Positions 1-10,000 of a stretch of DNA of 64,000 nt are shown piece after piece. Origin of the DNA: Paracoccaceae bacterium (GTDB taxonomy: Bacteria > Pseudomonadota > Alphaproteobacteria > Rhodobacterales > Rhodobacteraceae). The notes beneath the pieces are model-generated. The model was not told the DNA's origin and made no database searches. It saw only the letters and a list, made by a program, of their open reading frames with translations. Position 1 is the stretch's first letter, and each line of letters begins with the position of its first letter. The stretch lies in NCBI GenBank assembly GCA_021296235.1, contig JAGWAS010000001.1, forward strand, positions 212,904 through 276,903, in the 5' to 3' direction. The position numbers were made by a program, and so were the translations under genes.

Positions 1-340
1 CAACATCACCTGCCGACATCTCGTATGGATGGGCATAAAGCGAGTGCGTCTGCGCATTTGTGGCCAACATTCTGCCGTTTCTGTCGACAATGTCTGCGCG
101 CTGCTTCTGGCGTTCTTCCCAATCATCGAATGTTGTCTTTGTCGCCCGCCCCTCAAGAACAACCGCTGTGAGCTGGCTGGCAAGAACAAGGAAACAAAGG
201 CCAAACATCACAGCACCGAACAGAATTCGTTGCTTGCCCCTGCGGTAGCCATCCACCCGATTCAGCCGGCGCCTCATTCGTGCCCTTGCCCAATGCGTGG
301 CCAAGGTGTGGATCCAGCTGAACGGGCTTGGCAAATTCAT
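1..340 (-). CDS. ftsI: Peptidoglycan transpeptidase FtsI (PBP3), N-terminal part
   Basis: This is the start of the septal peptidoglycan transpeptidase; the gene runs off the low-coordinate edge, leaving about 113 codons. The N-terminus has a basic cytoplasmic stretch, then one membrane segment (about residues 39-58, reading ILFGAVMFGLCFLVL), then the class B PBP signature RADIVDRNGRMLAT that begins the periplasmic pedestal domain. The catalytic SxxK lies outside the window. The ATG at 340 overlaps the ftsL stop as ATGA, which fixes the start and implies translational coupling. Family and gene order (mraZ-rsmH-ftsL-ftsI) agree. Confidence 0.9.
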   Translation of the reverse strand, partial: MNLPSPFSWIHTLATHWARARMRRRLNRVDGYRRGKQRILFGAVMFGLCFLVLASQLTAVVLEGRATKTTFDDWEERQKQRADIVDRNGRMLATNAQTHSLYAHPYEMSAGDV

Positions 341-696
341 TCCTCCAGCAACGCAATTCTCGGCGCAGCGAGCAACAGGCCGGAATCGGCATCCAACCGC
401 GCCACGGAGTCCGTACGCAGCGGAATGCTGGACGCAGGCCGGAATTTGGAATGCGTAACGGCTGAAAGGTTCAGCTTCTCATAGTGGATCTTAACCAGTT
501 CCTTGAGCCGGTCTGGCCGGTTCAGAAACGCCCATTCGTCCTGAAGGTATTTTAGGACGACCCCATTGTGTTCAATCCTGCCCTTCAGTTCGACTGACCG
601 CTCCGAGGCCTCTTTGGTTAGATTGTTCTCCTGATACGCCCACAAGGCAAGACACAGCACCAGAAGGAGCGGAAACAGCATTCCAAGAAATCTCAT
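337..696 (-). CDS. ftsL: Cell division protein FtsL-like
   Basis: A small bitopic membrane protein of 119 residues with an N-terminal membrane segment (MLFPLLLVLCLALWAY) and a short periplasmic helical region containing the line LQDEWAFLNRPDRLKEL, which is the conserved patch of alphaproteobacterial FtsL. Known family role: it forms the FtsQLB complex that activates FtsWI at the division septum. It lies three bases after rsmH and overlaps ftsI by four bases, so all are one transcription unit. Sequence conservation in FtsL is low, so the call leans partly on position. Confidence 0.85.
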   Translation of the reverse strand: MRFLGMLFPLLLVLCLALWAYQENNLTKEASERSVELKGRIEHNGVVLKYLQDEWAFLNRPDRLKELVKIHYEKLNLSAVTHSKFRPASSIPLRTDSVARLDADSGLLLAAPRIALLEE

Positions 697-699
697 GGA

Positions 700-1674
700 T
701 CAGCCACACCCGGAAAGTACCGGCATCCCAAGTGCCTCGGGATCAATCGCAATCGCCGGTTCGGCGGTTCTTGCAGCAACGCGCAACCTTGCCGAACGGG
801 AACGGGGATTTGCGGCAATTTCGTCGGCACCAGGGCAAAGTTGACCTCCCGCAAGAATCTTGAATCTTGGTTTCGGAGCCACCAGATCCGGGCGATACCG
901 ACTGGCGCCGGCCGATGAACCGCCGTCGATGAAACGTTTCACGATCCGATCCTCAAGCGAGTGGAATGAGATGGCAGCCATTCGCCCACCGGCCCGCAGC
1001 AGCCGTTCGGCGGCATGCAACCCCGTCACCAACTGACCGAGTTCATCATTCACCGCTATCCTCAGGGCCTGAAAGCACCTTGTCGCCGGGTGAATCCGAA
1101 CATTTGGTGCAGGTGGCAGACAGTGCGCAATTACCGACGCCAATTGGCCGGTTGTGGAGATAGGATTGCTCCGGCGGTGCTCAACGATGCCCCTTGCAAT
1201 CCGCCGTGCCTTTCTTTCCTGTCCAAATCGAAGAAAGATCTCGGCCATCACTTCTTCCGACTCGCCGTTCACAATTTCGGCGGCAGACCTGCCGGCACTG
1301 CTCATGCGCATGTCCAGGGGCCCGTCCCTGCTGAAGGAAAATCCGCGACCGGGATTGTCCAGCTGCATTGAAGAGACACCGAGGTCGAACACAATCCCGT
1401 CGACCGGCGCCACTTCGGCAATGACGCTGAGTTCCTCCAGTTCGCCGAATCTGGCCACTACCGGAGTGAAGCCGGTGCAACGGCTGAGATTGTTGCTTAG
1501 AGCGGTTTCCACCGCTTCAGGGTCGCAATCTATTCCGAATACCCGTTGCGCACCCGCATCAATCAGGGCCTTGGAGTAGTTTCCGGCACCAAGCGTGCAA
1601 TCGACCCAAGTGCCACTGATCGGCCCCACGGCCTTAATGAATGTGTCAAGCATGACCGGGATGTGAGAGTGCAT
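700..1674 (-). CDS. rsmH: 16S rRNA (cytosine-1402-N4)-methyltransferase RsmH
   Basis: RsmH (MraW) methylates N4 of C1402 in the 16S rRNA P site. The SAM-binding motif VDCTLGAGNYSKAL is near the N-terminus, followed by IVFDLGVSSMQLD and the conserved GRGFSFSRDGPLDMRM; near the end are RMAAISFHSLEDRIVKRF and NPRSRSARLR, all standard family landmarks. The ATG at 1674 (MHSHIPVMLD) is chosen because an alternative TTG at 1689 only adds five residues before the usual start. The gene is between mraZ (36-base gap) and ftsL (3-base gap). Confidence 0.96.
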   Translation of the reverse strand: MHSHIPVMLDTFIKAVGPISGTWVDCTLGAGNYSKALIDAGAQRVFGIDCDPEAVETALSNNLSRCTGFTPVVARFGELEELSVIAEVAPVDGIVFDLGVSSMQLDNPGRGFSFSRDGPLDMRMSSAGRSAAEIVNGESEEVMAEIFLRFGQERKARRIARGIVEHRRSNPISTTGQLASVIAHCLPPAPNVRIHPATRCFQALRIAVNDELGQLVTGLHAAERLLRAGGRMAAISFHSLEDRIVKRFIDGGSSAGASRYRPDLVAPKPRFKILAGGQLCPGADEIAANPRSRSARLRVAARTAEPAIAIDPEALGMPVLSGCG

Positions 1675-1710
1675 GTGCCCAGTCCCCAATGTGCTTCGGT
1701 GTGACCCGGT

Positions 1711-2205
1711 TCAGTAGGAGCCATCGATAAGGGACATCGGATCTTCAACTGATTCCCCATCGCGAAACATGGATTCGAGATCGCTGCAATGCTGCCTGTA
1801 GGAGTCCGAACCCCAGATCTCGAAAGAATCGCCGGTGCCTGCAAACCAGACATGATCATCAAATTTCACTTTTTCCTTGAGGGTGTTGCCCAAAACCAGC
1901 CGACCGGTTGGATCAAGCACAACCCTAACCGACCGTGTCTGAAAAAAGTGCTGGAGATACCTCCGTTCGGGGGAGGAGCGTTGCAATTCGGAGATTTCCG
2001 CATCAATCCGGCGCATTGCCTTCTCGGTATAGCACTTCAGGCAACGGAGCCTCTCGTCTCCATAGACGATTGTGAATTTCGGGAGTGCGCCGGGCGTGCA
2101 GTCAGGATCGCCTTGAATGATAATCTGTCGAAAATCGGCCGGAATGGACACGCGCCCCTTCTGATCGACCTTATGCTGACTTTCACCTCGAAATGCGAGA
2201 TCCAA
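1711..2205 (-). CDS. mraZ: MraZ, transcriptional regulator of the dcw cluster
   Basis: A 164-residue MraZ protein. It has the two SpoVT/AbrB-like half-domains expected of the family: the first contains HKVDQKGRVSIPADFR, the second VRVVLDPTGRLVLG, with the D-x-x-GR signature in both. Family knowledge: MraZ forms a ring, binds tandem GGGA-type boxes ahead of its own gene, and represses the division and cell-wall operon. It is the first gene of the mraZ-rsmH-ftsL-ftsI unit here. Candidate boxes are annotated upstream. Confidence 0.95.
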   Translation of the reverse strand: MDLAFRGESQHKVDQKGRVSIPADFRQIIIQGDPDCTPGALPKFTIVYGDERLRCLKCYTEKAMRRIDAEISELQRSSPERRYLQHFFQTRSVRVVLDPTGRLVLGNTLKEKVKFDDHVWFAGTGDSFEIWGSDSYRQHCSDLESMFRDGESVEDPMSLIDGSY

Positions 2206-2425
2206 TTGACTTAGCCTCCTGAACTGCGATCAGGCATGTCGGCCGTCGCAACCGAACCCGACCGCCCCGGCAGGCTCCTTGGCCGTTCCTCGTCCGTAAG
2301 GAAGGGGGGAGGATCGTGGACGACGGGAACGACCAAGGGATGCCACTGCAAGATACTCGTTATCGTCACCTGACTTGCCTGCGCGAAAGCTGCCTCTAGC
2401 AAACAAGCCGTGACGCTGGATATCA

Positions 2426-2451
2426 TGGGAATTCACGGGAAATCAAGGGAA
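2426..2451 (+). promoter_or_regulatory. Triple GGGAA direct repeat, candidate MraZ box
   Basis: Three GGGAA units start at 2427, 2437 and 2447, an exact 10-base period (one helical turn), in the leader of mraZ. Known MraZ operators are TGGG-type repeats with a 10-base period. Here the repeats read on the plus strand, opposite to mraZ, which is unusual, and they sit about 220 bases upstream of the start codon. The assignment to MraZ is inference. Confidence 0.4.
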
Positions 2452-2521
2452 TTAACAGTTTTCTTGCAGATACACCGCCCTCTCAATCAGCCGTCTCTAA
2501 TTTATCACATATTGCATATAT

Positions 2522-2549
2522 ATAGTATTTTTGCTTAAATTGATCTCAA
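2522..2549 (-). promoter_or_regulatory. Candidate sigma70 promoter for the mraZ operon
   Basis: On the minus strand TTGAGA (2549-2544) and TACTAT (2527-2522) are separated by 16 bases inside a strongly AT-rich stretch (about 2490-2640). Transcription would start near 2515 and run toward mraZ, placing the triple GGGAA repeat in the transcribed leader. A second possible pair, TTGATT-17-TATCAT, lies upstream near 2570-2600. The rest of 2206-2776 shows no convincing gene. Confidence 0.35.
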
Positions 2550-2620
2550 TATATATACAAGTTATTCATACATGATAGCCATCATACTCAAACCAATCAA
2601 GTCAACATCTTGGTAATTTT

Positions 2621-2645
2621 TGGGATTTAATCCCACAATTCCCAT
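2621..2645. promoter_or_regulatory. Palindrome and second GGGA/TCCC cluster upstream of mraZ
   Basis: 2621-2635 is a perfect 7-1-7 palindrome, TGGGATTTAATCCCA, followed at 2639-2644 by another TTCCCA. On the minus strand this reads as two TGGGA units nine bases apart plus an inverted unit. It could be a further MraZ-type site or a site for a regulator of the opposite gene apbC, whose stop codon lies 130 bases away; the former fits better because the site is upstream of mraZ. Confidence 0.3.
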
Positions 2646-2776
2646 GACCCCTTGTCGACAAGCGCAGCCACACATGTGGAATTCGGCAGGCCGGTGGGAA
2701 ATTGATTGAATCTTGATGCCGAGCGGCTGGTGCCGACCAACCAGTCGGAATTCAGTTCACCCCGACCGAACGAAAT

Positions 2777-3847
2777 TCAGGCGAGAGCCTCGGCAATCGA
2801 ACCAAAGATCTCAGCCAATGGACCGTTACCTGCCGCTACCGGCATTCCCGTATCGCCGGAACTTCTCAGCGGAACGCTCACCGGAATTTCAGCCAGGAAC
2901 GGAATGCCAAACTCGTTTGCCATCCGGCGCGCGCCGCCGGAACCGAACAGATCGGAATGTCCTCCGCAATGCGGACACTCAAAATGTGACATGTTCTCAA
3001 TCAATCCGAGAACCGGTGCCTTGAGCCGATTGAACATCGTGATGGCACGGCGGGCATCAAGGAGTGCGACCTCCTGCGGGGTGCACACAATGACCGCGCC
3101 GAAAAGATCAAAACGTTGACAAAGGGTCAATTGAACATCGCCCGTTCCGGGCGGCAGGTCGACGACAAGAACATCCAACTCGCCCCACTCCACCTGTTGC
3201 AACATTTGCTGAAGCGCACCCATCAGCATCGGCCCCCTCCAGATCACTGCTTCGTCGCTCGGCAACAGCAATCCGATTGACATCATCGTAACGCCATGTG
3301 CCGACAACGGGCGGATCTTGGTTCCGTCGGGTGATTTTGGACGCGCCGACACACCCATCATCATCGGCTGGGACGGCCCGTGGATATCGGCGTCGAGCAA
3401 CCCCGTCCTCAAGCCCTTTCGCGCCATCGCAACCGCCAGATTGGAGGATATTGTCGATTTGCCGACTCCGCCCTTTCCGGATGCCACGGCAATGATCCTT
3501 TCCACTCCGGGAAGTCTCACCCGGGCATTTCCGCCGGTAGGATGTCGTCCAATGCGCAAGTTTGGCGGTGGACCGGGGTCCTGCGCACCCTTGGCTTGGT
3601 GAGATGTCAACACTGCGGTCACCTTGCCGACACCTGGCATGGCCTTGACCACCTGTTCGGCCGCTGACCGAACCGGCTCCATGCGCGGCCCAAGTTCAGC
3701 AGGAACCTCCAGAACGAAACTCACGGTCCCGTCATCGACCGTCAATGCGCGCACCATTCCCAATGATACGATGTCTCCCCCGTCGGGGAGCGACACCCGT
3801 TTCAATTCGGCCAAAACACTGTCCTTGGATATGGTCACCGGATCCAC
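2777..3847 (-). CDS. apbC: Mrp/ApbC-family Fe-S cluster carrier ATPase
   Basis: A 356-residue Mrp/NBP35-type P-loop protein that binds and transfers iron-sulfur clusters in the cytoplasm. An N-terminal MIP18/DUF59-like domain (residues 1-85) precedes the deviant Walker A motif [17 protein letters not shown] near residue 123, then the switch [12 protein letters not shown] and Walker B-like [10 protein letters not shown]. The C-terminal CPHCGG supplies the paired cysteines that bridge a cluster in the dimer. It stands alone, facing away from the DUF1127 gene, with a 218-base gap in between that holds no clear gene. Confidence 0.95.
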   Translation of the reverse strand: MDPVTISKDSVLAELKRVSLPDGGDIVSLGMVRALTVDDGTVSFVLEVPAELGPRMEPVRSAAEQVVKAMPGVGKVTAVLTSHQAKGAQDPGPPPNLRIGRHPTGGNARVRLPGVERIIAVASGKGGVGKSTISSNLAVAMARKGLRTGLLDADIHGPSQPMMMGVSARPKSPDGTKIRPLSAHGVTMMSIGLLLPSDEAVIWRGPMLMGALQQMLQQVEWGELDVLVVDLPPGTGDVQLTLCQRFDLFGAVIVCTPQEVALLDARRAITMFNRLKAPVLGLIENMSHFECPHCGGHSDLFGSGGARRMANEFGIPFLAEIPVSVPLRSSGDTGMPVAAGNGPLAEIFGSIAEALA

Positions 3848-4065
3848 CTGCTGTCAAGTTTCACTGCTTCAGCCGCATGCGGCCGAGTCTCAAAGCGAAC
3901 ATAGCCGCCTTGATGTGGGAGTCCACCTGCCGCGACGCAAGCAATGCGATTGGTGCAATGCTGCATTGCAGAAACATGCTTTGAATACATCGCTGGCCGC
4001 GCCAATATTCTCCGCATGAAAGGCCGACGAACATGGACGGCCTTGCTTGAAAGAGGAAATGAACA

Positions 4066-4287
4066 ATGACATCACTTGCAGCAACACTCCGCCCCACCCT
4101 GAACCTCCACCAATCACTGAAGGCAATCTTCAGGTCTGTGGCGGAAGATTGGACACGGCATCGGATCTATGCCCAGACGAAACGCGAACTTGAAGCACTC
4201 TCCGAACGCGAACTTGAGGACATCGGACTTGCTCGCTGGAATATTGAGGACCTGGCGCATGAGACTGCCTACGGCAGCAAGAAGTGA
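4066..4287 (+). CDS. DUF1127 (YjiS-like) small protein
   Basis: A 73-residue protein whose C-terminal half is the DUF1127 motif: LSERELEDIGLARWNIEDLA, preceded by a basic helix with TKRELEAL. Such proteins are abundant in alphaproteobacteria; some members bind RNA or influence phosphate and C1 metabolism, but no function can be assigned here. A good ribosome site (AGAGGAAATGAACA) precedes the ATG. The following 220 bases up to the helicase stop codon contain no recognised gene. Confidence 0.88.
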   Translation: MTSLAATLRPTLNLHQSLKAIFRSVAEDWTRHRIYAQTKRELEALSERELEDIGLARWNIEDLAHETAYGSKK

Positions 4288-4510
4288 CTCAGGTTCTGAG
4301 CAGGAAACATGCCGAGCTTTTGAGATTCCGCCTGCGTTTGAATTGCGACAAATCGGCAACGCAGCACGGATCGCAGAAAGAACACCAAATCAACTCCCGG
4401 CGGTCCGGACCATCGTCCGGCTCGCCGGAAATTCCGCAAATTGCAACAATCGGTGCACTCCAATCTTCACCGGCTTGACTTGCACTGCCGCATCTCACCG
4501 GTTGCAGCGT

Positions 4511-6877
4511 TCAGGATTCCGTTCCGTCCGCTGCCGTCACAAACCTTGACATGATGCGCTTGGTTCCCGAACACTTGAATTCAATTTCAAGTCTTTCACC
4601 CTCGCGGTTCTGGACGACCCCATATCCGAATTTGCGGTGAAACACCCTGTCTCCTCCCGCAAACTCGGTTTTGGCACCAATGGATTCCTGCCGAATGGAG
4701 CGGCCTGAACCCGCCGTCAATTCCCGAGATCTCTGGACCATTCTCCTGTATCCCGGTGCAGAATAGGTATTGGACGTGCTGTGCCCGGAAAATGATGCAT
4801 TCGAAATGTCGTGCCCGCCGAGGCGACCCTCACCCTGAGAGAACCCGCCCATCAATCCTGGCGGCGACAGGGTTTGGGTCTCGGAATTCGGAAGTTCGTC
4901 AATGAATCTGGAAGGCACCTGTGAACTCCAGCCACCGTAACTCATGCGGGTTGCGGCACAGGACACAGTGCAAATTTCCATTGCCCGCGTGATTCCGACA
5001 TAGGCAAGGCGCCGTTCTTCCTCAAGGCCCCGCAGAGGCATTTCGTCCAAGCTCCGCTTGGACGGGAAAACCCCCTCCTCCCAAGCGGGAAGGAACACAA
5101 CCGGAAACTCCAACCCCTTTGCTGCGTGGAGTGTCATTATTGACACCTTTTCGCCAACGGAATCCTCAAGGTTCTCGAAGACAAGCGCAACATGCTCCAG
5201 GAATCCTTGCAGATTGTTGAACTTCTCCAGCGATTTTACCAGTTCCTTCAGGTTCTCTACCCGCCCTTCAGCCTCAGGGGTCTTGGTGTTCATCCACATC
5301 TGCACGAGGCCAGCTTCGTCAATGATCCGGCCGGCCAATTCGACATGATCCCCCTCGCCGCTGTTCAGCACCGCGGACCATCGCTCCACATTTGCAACGA
5401 ATTTGTTGAGGCCGATCGCTGTTCGTCCGCTGAACTCGTTGTTGCGCAGCAGCACTTTTGCTGCCTCGAACATCGTTAGGCCGGAATTCCTTGCACAATC
5501 GTGAATCGAAACCAGTGCCTTTTCACCGACGCCCCTCTTCGGAACGTTAACAATTCTGGTGAACGCCAAGTCGTCCGCACCCGAAACCGCAAGCCGGAAA
5601 TAGGCAAGCGCATCACGAATTTCCTTTCGCTCGTAAAAGCGCGGGCCGCCGATAACCCGGTAAGGCAGCCCAATTGAAAGGAAGCAGTCCTCCAACTCCC
5701 GCATCAGGAAAGAGGCGCGCACCAACACCGCAATGTCGCCAAGCTCGTATTTCCGGCGGCGGCCGGTCCCGTAGGCCAATGCCTCAATCTCACCACTAAT
5801 CCATCTTGCCTCGGCGGCACCGTCCCAGTGGCCGATAAGACGAACTTTTTCGCCACCGGGAACATCCGTCCACAGCGTTTTTCCCAATCGGCCCTCGTTG
5901 TTGCCGATAAGCGCACTGGCAGCACTCAAAATATGCGAAGTCGATCGGTAGTTTTGTTCCAGGCGGACAACCCGTGCCTCGGGAAAACTCTGCTCGAATC
6001 CCAGAATGTTGCCGACATCGGCCCCGCGCCAGCCATAGATGGATTGATCTTCGTCACCGACGCAGCAGATGTTGCTTTGCCCTTGGGCAAACAATCGCAG
6101 CCAAAGATACTGGGCAGTGTTGATGTCCTGATATTCGTCAACAAGGATGTAGCGGAATCGGCGCTGATAGTCCGCAAGCAATTCCTCATTACTTCGCAAC
6201 AACTCGACGACCAGCAGGATCAAATCACCGAAATCCACCGAATTCAGTGTCTCCAGCCGCTCTTGGTACTGCCGATAAAGCCCAACCGCCTTTCCGTCGA
6301 AGGCACCTGACGCCTTGGCCGGAACATCTGACGGAAGCCAGCATTGATTTTTCCATCTGTCAATGACCGCAGCAAGTTGGCGCGCAGGCCATCTCTTTTC
6401 GTCGATTCCCTCGGCCTTAACCAACTGTTTGAGAAGTCTGACCTGATCATCGGTATCAAGTATGGTGAAATTCTGATTGCGCCCCGCAAGCTCGGCATGC
6501 CGCCTGAGAATCTTGGCCGAGATCGAATGAAAGGTTCCAAGCCACGGAAGTGAATCCACTTGCAGCGTCGAAATCTGGTTGACCCGTTCACGCATTTCAT
6601 TCGCCGCCTTGTTAGTAAAGGTAACTGCCAGTATTTGGGATGGCCATGCCCTTGCTGAACAAAGTATGTGCGCTATGCGGGTGGTGAGTGTTTTTGTCTT
6701 GCCCGTTCCAGCACCGGCGAGAACCAACACCGGTCCGTCCAGTGCTTCGACCGCCTCAAGTTGGCGCGCATTGAGGCCCTCAAGATATTGCGGGGGACTT
6801 CCTGCGGACGCAGGCGCCTCGTCGGATGGAGTTAACGGGAGGCCTGTCGGCATTTCGCCGGGATTGAATCGTTCCAT
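4511..6877 (-). CDS. uvrD: UvrD/PcrA-type ATP-dependent DNA helicase
   Basis: A 788-residue superfamily 1A 3'-5' helicase for nucleotide-excision and mismatch repair and for removal of RecA filaments. The Q motif region LNARQLEAVE comes at about residue 35, Walker A GAGTGKTKTL with Lys60, motif II ILVDEYQDINTAQ near 245, motif III GDEDQSIYGWRGAD, motif V MTLHAAKGLEFPVVF and motif VI YVGITRAMEIC. The C-terminus has a typical PcrA tail with the VFHRKFGYGVV Tudor-like segment. Full length. UvrD and PcrA cannot be separated by eye. It is divergent from pyruvate carboxylase, with about 200 bases between. Confidence 0.95.
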   Translation of the reverse strand: MERFNPGEMPTGLPLTPSDEAPASAGSPPQYLEGLNARQLEAVEALDGPVLVLAGAGTGKTKTLTTRIAHILCSARAWPSQILAVTFTNKAANEMRERVNQISTLQVDSLPWLGTFHSISAKILRRHAELAGRNQNFTILDTDDQVRLLKQLVKAEGIDEKRWPARQLAAVIDRWKNQCWLPSDVPAKASGAFDGKAVGLYRQYQERLETLNSVDFGDLILLVVELLRSNEELLADYQRRFRYILVDEYQDINTAQYLWLRLFAQGQSNICCVGDEDQSIYGWRGADVGNILGFEQSFPEARVVRLEQNYRSTSHILSAASALIGNNEGRLGKTLWTDVPGGEKVRLIGHWDGAAEARWISGEIEALAYGTGRRRKYELGDIAVLVRASFLMRELEDCFLSIGLPYRVIGGPRFYERKEIRDALAYFRLAVSGADDLAFTRIVNVPKRGVGEKALVSIHDCARNSGLTMFEAAKVLLRNNEFSGRTAIGLNKFVANVERWSAVLNSGEGDHVELAGRIIDEAGLVQMWMNTKTPEAEGRVENLKELVKSLEKFNNLQGFLEHVALVFENLEDSVGEKVSIMTLHAAKGLEFPVVFLPAWEEGVFPSKRSLDEMPLRGLEEERRLAYVGITRAMEICTVSCAATRMSYGGWSSQVPSRFIDELPNSETQTLSPPGLMGGFSQGEGRLGGHDISNASFSGHSTSNTYSAPGYRRMVQRSRELTAGSGRSIRQESIGAKTEFAGGDRVFHRKFGYGVVQNREGERLEIEFKCSGTKRIMSRFVTAADGTES

Positions 6878-7083
6878 GGGGTGCAGTTAGCGCAATTTTT
6901 GTCACGGGGAAAGAAAAAGTTCCTGATATGTTCCGTTATTGCAAATTGTGGGTTAAGAACCCGATTCGGCGATGCCTTCAGGCGGCCATCCCTGGGGAGG
7001 TTGCAAATGGGAATCGGCAGCTGAACTGTGCCGGTGCCGTTGGTTCGAATGCACGGAAAAACTCGGGGGATATGGATTAAGAG

Positions 7084-10000
7084 ATGCCGAAATTCAAGAA
7101 AATCCTGGTGGCCAACCGAGGTGAAATCGCTGTTCGAATCATGCGCGCTGCCAACGAGATGGGAAAAGTCACAGTCTCGGTGTTCGCCGAGGAGGACAAG
7201 CTGTCGCTGCACAGGTTCAAGTCGGATGAGGCCTACCGAATCGGTCGCGGGTTGGGTCCGGTTGAGGCATATCTTTCAATTGAGGAAATAATGCGGGTGG
7301 CCAGACACTCCGGTGCCGACGCCATTCATCCGGGATATGGCCTCCTGTCGGAAAATCCCGAGCTGTCGGATGCCTGCAGCCGGGCAGGCATAACCTTCAT
7401 CGGTCCTGACAGCGAAACCATGCGGTTGCTGGGTGACAAATCTTCCGCGCGCAAGGTGGCGGTTGAAGCGGGTGTTCCTGTCATTCCGGCAACCGACCTG
7501 CTGCCGGAGGACATCAATGCTGTCCGGCAGATGGCAGATGTGCTCGGATACCCTCTCATGCTCAAGGCCGCTTGGGGAGGCGGTGGTCGAGGCATGCGGA
7601 GAATCGCTTCGCCGAATGACATTGAAACCGCAATTAAGGAAGGCAGAAGTGAGGCAAGGGCGGCGTTCGGCAACGATGCATGCTTCCTTGAAAAACTGAT
7701 TACAAACGCGAAACATGTCGAGGTTCAGATCCTGGGCGATTCAAGCGGCAACGTGTTCCACCTGTTTGAGCGGGATTGCTCGATCCAGCGTCGCAACCAG
7801 AAGATCGTGGAACGGGCCCCTGCCCCATTCCTTACCGAAAATCAGCGGCTGACCGTATGTGAATTCGGAATCAAGATCGCGAAACACACAGGTTACCGAA
7901 ATGCCGGAACCGTCGAATTCCTGTTGGATGCCGAAACCGGAAGCTTCCATTTCATTGAAGTCAATCCAAGGATTCAGGTCGAGCACACCGTAACCGAAGA
8001 GGTAACGGGAATTGACATCGTAAGAGCGCAGATCCTGATCGCCGAGGGGGCAACCCTGGAAGATGCAACGGGGTTTGCATCACAGGATGCCATTTCCCTG
8101 AAGGGGCATGCGATCCAGACCCGAATCACCACCGAGGATCCGCTCAACAATTTCATCCCCGACTATGGGCGGATTGTTGCATACCGGTCTGCAACGGGAA
8201 TGGGGATACGCCTTGACGAAGGCACAGCCTATTCGGGAGGTGTGATAACGCGCTACTATGACTCGCTTCTCGTGAAGGTAACAGCATGGGCGCCCACTCC
8301 GGGCGATGCGATCAAAAGGATGGGCCGGGCCCTCCGCGAATTCAGGATCAGGGGCGTCGCCACAAACATTGCCTTCGTCGAAAACCTGTTGAACCATCCG
8401 GCCTTCCTTTCGGACGAATACTCGACGACATTCATTGATCGGACGCCTGACCTGTTCACGTTCAGGAAACGGCGGGACCGGGCAACCAGAATACTTCGAT
8501 ACATTGCTGACGTGACCGTCAACGGCAACCCGGAGACCGCTGGGCGGAACACGGCGCCGACGCCGCTGAAGACACCGGTTCCACCACCATTGTCCGAAGA
8601 GAGGTCGGAACTGGGTCCGAAGCAAATCCTCACGGAACGCGGCCCAAAGGGATTGGCCGATTGGATTCTCGATCAAGATCAGTTGTTTGTTACCGACACC
8701 ACAATGCGCGACGCACACCAGTCGCTCCTTGCAACGCGCATGCGGTCTTTTGACATCATTGGAGCTGCCGACGCCTATTCGTCTAACCTGCCTGAGCTCT
8801 TTTCGCTCGAATGTTGGGGTGGGGCCTCGTTTGATGTTGCATATCGATTTTTGAAGGAATGCCCGTGGCAGAGGCTAAGGGACATTCGTTCGAGGGCACC
8901 AAACATCATGACCCAGATGCTGTTGCGGGCATCAAACGGTGTTGGCTACTCAAATTACCCGGACAATGTAATCCAGTTCTTTGTAAGCCAAGCGGCAACT
9001 TCCGGCATTGATGTATTCAGGGTTTTTGACAGCCTCAACTGGGTTGAGAACATGCGGGTTGCCATGGACGCGGTAATTGAATCCGGAAAGGTCTGCGAAG
9101 CGGCGATCTGCTACACTGGGGACATCTCCAACCCGGAACGGTCAAAGTACGACCTCAACTACTACGTCTCCCTTGCAGCGGAACTAAAGGAGGCAGGTGC
9201 ACACTTCCTGTCGATCAAGGATATGTCGGGGGTCCTTAAACCGTCGGCGGCCAGCGTGCTGGTGCGGGCGCTGAAAGAAGAAGTGGGTCTGCCCATTCAT
9301 CTCCATACACATGACACGAGTGGCATGGGAATCGCGACGGCACTCGCGGCGGCCGACGCCGGCGCCGACGTCATCGACGCGGCAATTGATTCATTCTCCG
9401 GTGGCACATCGCAACCTTGCATGGGATCGATCGTCGAAGCACTCCGCGACTCAAATCGCGACACAGGTCTTGACGTATCCGCAATCAGAGGGCTCTCGGA
9501 ATACTGGGCTGACGTCAGAGGCCTTTACGCGGCGTTCGACGAAGGCCTGCCTGCCCCAGCCTCGGAGATTTTTCTGCACGAGATGCCTGGTGGCCAGTTC
9601 TCGAACCTAAAGGCACAGGCACGATCACTCGGGCTGCAGGATCGCTGGCCGGAAATTGCAGCTGCCTATGCTGAAGCAAATCTCATGTTTGGCGACATCG
9701 TAAAGGTCACGCCGACATCAAAGGTGGTTGGCGACATGGCGCTGATGATGGTGAGCCAAGGCGTGTCCAGAAAAGAAATCGAGGATCCAGACATCGAAGT
9801 TGCCTTTCCGTCATCGGTGGTCGATCTCATGCGGGGCAACATTGGTCAACCGGTCGGAGGGTTTCCGGAAGGGCTAAGGAAGAAAGTTCTGAAGGGCGAA
9901 ACCCCGATGGATGTCCGTCCGGGCGAGTTGCTTGAACCAATTGACATTGAAGCAACACGACGGAGCCTGTCGGACCAGTTGAACGGCTTTGAGGTCGATG

